From the NCBI GenBank assembly GCA_014155875.1, contig JACEFZ010017646.1:442001-506000 (forward strand): a stretch of 64,000 nucleotides of DNA, written 5' to 3'. Position 1 is the stretch's first letter; each line of letters starts with the position of its first letter. Source of the DNA: Cepaea nemoralis. Taxonomy: Eukaryota; Mollusca; Gastropoda; Stylommatophora; Helicidae. This document shows, one piece after another, positions 62,000-64,000 of this stretch. Both the position numbers and the translations under genes were made by a program. The notes under the pieces were generated by a model. It worked only from the letters and a program-made list of their open reading frames with translations, did no database searches and was not told where the DNA came from.

Positions 62000-64000
62000 C
62001 AGCGTTCCGAGCCATTGAGGTTCTTTGCTGAAGATACAATCCGTCTACATTCGTCTCTCTGGTGGACCTTCTCTTGCCAGTTATTGATTCCAAGTGCTTG
62101 TAGGTCTGTATATGTATTATCTTTCCACCGTCTTCTTGGTCTACCTCGGGGTCTACGGTCATTTATTTCCTGAGTGTAAGCGAGCTTTGTTTCCCTATTA
62201 TCTTTCATTCTTTCTATATGCCCCAGCCATTGTAGTCTATTAGCCTTCATGATACCAGTGATTAGCGGGGACTTAAACAGATCATAAATGTCTTTGTTAC
62301 TTCTTCTTTTCCACTCTCCACTTTGTGTATCCCTTAATGGGTCCAAATATGCGTCTTAAAATTTTGTTCTCAAAGGTTTGTAACAAGGCTTCGTCTGCTT
62401 TCGTTGTACTCCAGGTTTCAGAGCCATACAGCACAACTGGTCTGATCAGTGTTTTGGGGACGCAGAGGTGTTTCCAAGGCACCAAGGCCGGGTTATATAC
62501 TGGCCAAGACTTATTGACGCGTCCTCGTCGAGCGTCCTGGGCAACAGGTCCCTTCGGGGTCCTGGCTAAAGTCAGTAGGATCGCCGATTCCTCCGAAGTC
62601 GGAGAGTGTCTGCCTGTACGGCGAGGAACCGCCAGTCTGCACACCAATAAGCCAGACTTGGGACAACGGATACTCACGCAAAACTCAGGTCCTGTATGAC
62701 ATCACACTGATGTTGGACAATAGGATGCCTTCATCCGACATACAGGACTTCGCGTTGGAGCTCAAGCCAACGAACACAAGCAAGCAAGCAAGCATCAGTG
62801 TTTTGTATATTGTGATTTTGGTGTTACGAGATAGCGCCTTTGATTTTAGTAGATGTTGTAGTGCATAGTATATCTTATTTCCAGAGTTGATTCTAGTTTG
62901 TATTTCTTCCCTTATGATGTTGGAGCAGTTGAAGATTGTACCCAGGTATTTGTATGTTTCCGTTCTTTTAATGGTCATATTATCTATTTGTATGTGGGTA
63001 GAGTTTTTAGCCATTCCGTCTCTTGAAATTACCATATATTCTGTCTTATCTTGGTTGATAACCAGCCCCATCTGTTGGGCTTTTTCCTTTAAGTGAGTCA
63101 ATATTTCCAATGTCTTTTGTTCACTTTGCCCTATAATATCTATATCATCTGCATAACCAAGCAGCTTGGATGTTCCTCCAATATCACATTCCTCCTTTAC
63201 CTTCCTTACAACTTTCTCTAGAGCCAGATTGACGAGTAGCGGCGATAGTGCATCACCCTGTTTCAAGCCAGATGTTATTTGGAAGGGGTCTGATTTCCTG
63301 CCTTTATATGTTACTATATTATAAGTATCTTCCATGCATAGTCTAGTCATGTTGATTAACTTCCTTGGTATTCCAAATTCCTGCATAGCATTCCATAGAC
63401 TATTCTTATGGACACTATCATAAGCCTTTTTAAAATCCACAAAAATGTTATGGAGATCTCTTTTATATTCCCAATTTTTCTCGGCTATTTGTCGTAAGAT
63501 AAATATCTGATCTATTGTTGATCTGTTTTGTCTAAAACCCGCCTGGTAGTCACCTAATATGTCTTCTGAATATGGTTTTAGTCTATTTAGTAATACTGCT
63601 GATAGTATCTTATAGCTTGTGGACAGTAATGATATTCCTCTATAATTTCCACATTGGAACTTGTCTCCTTTCTTAAAGATAGGTATCAATAATGACTCTT
63701 TCCAGTCATGGGGTAATTCTTCTGTCCTCCAGATTTTTATTATTAGTTCGTATAGCTTTAGATGTAATGCATGGCCACCTGCCTTTATAAATTCAGCAGC
63801 AATTCCATCATTCCCAGTTGCCTTATTGTTTTTAAGTCGTGTGATTACATATAGGATTTCTTCAAATGTAGGTTCTTCAATTTGTGGTTCGCATGTTAGA
63901 ATCTCTTCCTGTGGGAAAATGTTACTTGGAGCATCACAATTTAGTAATTCAACAAAATATTCTTTCCATGTGCTGCACATTTCCTCATTGGTATTTATCA
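62000..64000 (-). pseudogene. LINE ORF2: long RT frame, interrupted by a retroposon (minus)
   Basis: Runs off the right edge. The RT frame (62794-63980, minus) is open for about 400 codons: ITRLKNNKATGNDGIAAEFI (about 63850), FKKGDKFQCGNYRGISLLS (about 63670), YQAGFRQNRSTIDQIF (about 63535), FVDFKKAYDSV (motif A, about 63450), SGLKQGDALSPLLVNLALE (motif B, about 63270), LLGYADDIDIIG (motif C, about 63160) and TYKYLGTIF (about 62960). At ITIYKTL a retroposon (62457-62793) is inserted; beyond it the same frame resumes in RPVVLYGSETWSTTK. A 1-nt frameshift near 62340 precedes the tail with LQWLGHIERMKDN and RRPRGRPRRRWKD, ending at 62000. Likely young: apart from the insertion and one shift the frame is clean. 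Confidence 0.9.
62457..62793 (+). mobile_element. Retroposon with (AAGC)n tail nested in the LINE
   Basis: Flanked by the 12-bp duplication ATCAGTGTTTTG (62445-62456 and 62794-62805). The 3' 205 bp match 60106-60310. Both copies can be read in frame as CLYGE.PPVCTP followed by DNGYSRK.QVLYDITLMLDN, so the sequence is probably the C-terminal coding part and tail of an unidentified LINE. Confidence 0.8.

Overview
The window is repeat-dominated nuclear DNA from an animal. The rich mix of LINEs with C2H2-tailed ORF2, tRNA-derived SINEs, a mariner derivative and long microsatellites suggests a lophotrochozoan, possibly a gastropod mollusc; that placement is inference only. I found no host gene I can defend. 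Two weak exon candidates are listed (near 29.6-29.8 kb, minus strand, and 58.67 kb, plus strand). Nearly all coding sequence belongs to transposable elements.

The centrepiece is a Ty3/gypsy-type LTR retrotransposon at 32.68-43.47 kb (minus strand). Its two 2.88-kb LTRs are almost identical and it carries one uninterrupted 1480-codon gag-pol. The domain order is Gag - protease - integrase - reverse transcriptase - RNase H. Integrase lies upstream of RT, as in Ty1/copia, although the sequence motifs are Ty3/gypsy-like. This is the arrangement of the Gmr1-like group, and the capsid region looks like the SCAN domain. The element sits inside a sequence with 17-bp terminal inverted repeats flanked by TA, which also holds a rearranged LINE piece. 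A second, related but decayed element lies at 51.38-56.49 kb (plus strand). It has 1.1-kb LTRs, a perfect 5-bp target-site duplication, two frameshifts, and has lost the integrase core and nearly all of RT/RNase H. A solo LTR of a third family is at 43.77-44.31 kb.

Layout. 0.6-5.2 kb: a hairpin insertion, SINEs, and a large inverted repeat whose outer ends are 31-bp minisatellites. 5.3-14.2 kb: mostly LINE 3' fragments, plus 27/30-bp and 81-bp tandem arrays and a LINE RT at 9.9-11.5 kb. 14.5-20.6 kb: microsatellites and a minus-strand LINE bracketed by two copies of another repeat. 21.4-23.8 kb: a 28S-rRNA-like stretch followed by a LINE ORF1 with three zinc knuckles. 25.5-27.35 kb: a LINE tail and three adjoining tandem arrays (27, 26 and 26 bp). 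27.4-31.9 kb: SINEs and LINE pieces. 32-43.5 kb: the nested LTR element. 43.6-51.4 kb: solo LTR, LINEs (one with a precise 13-bp duplication) and SINEs. 51.4-56.5 kb: the second LTR element. 56.7-64 kb: a LINE inserted in a SINE, a MITE with a nested retroposon, a gutted mariner, a 37-bp minisatellite, and a minus-strand LINE with a long open RT interrupted by a retroposon flanked by a 12-bp duplication.

Several insertions are dated relative to each other by intact target-site duplications, so the window records a sequence of nested transposition events. The tetranucleotide tail (AACT)n recurs on a LINE, a SINE family and two other repeats, suggesting that one LINE machinery mobilised them.
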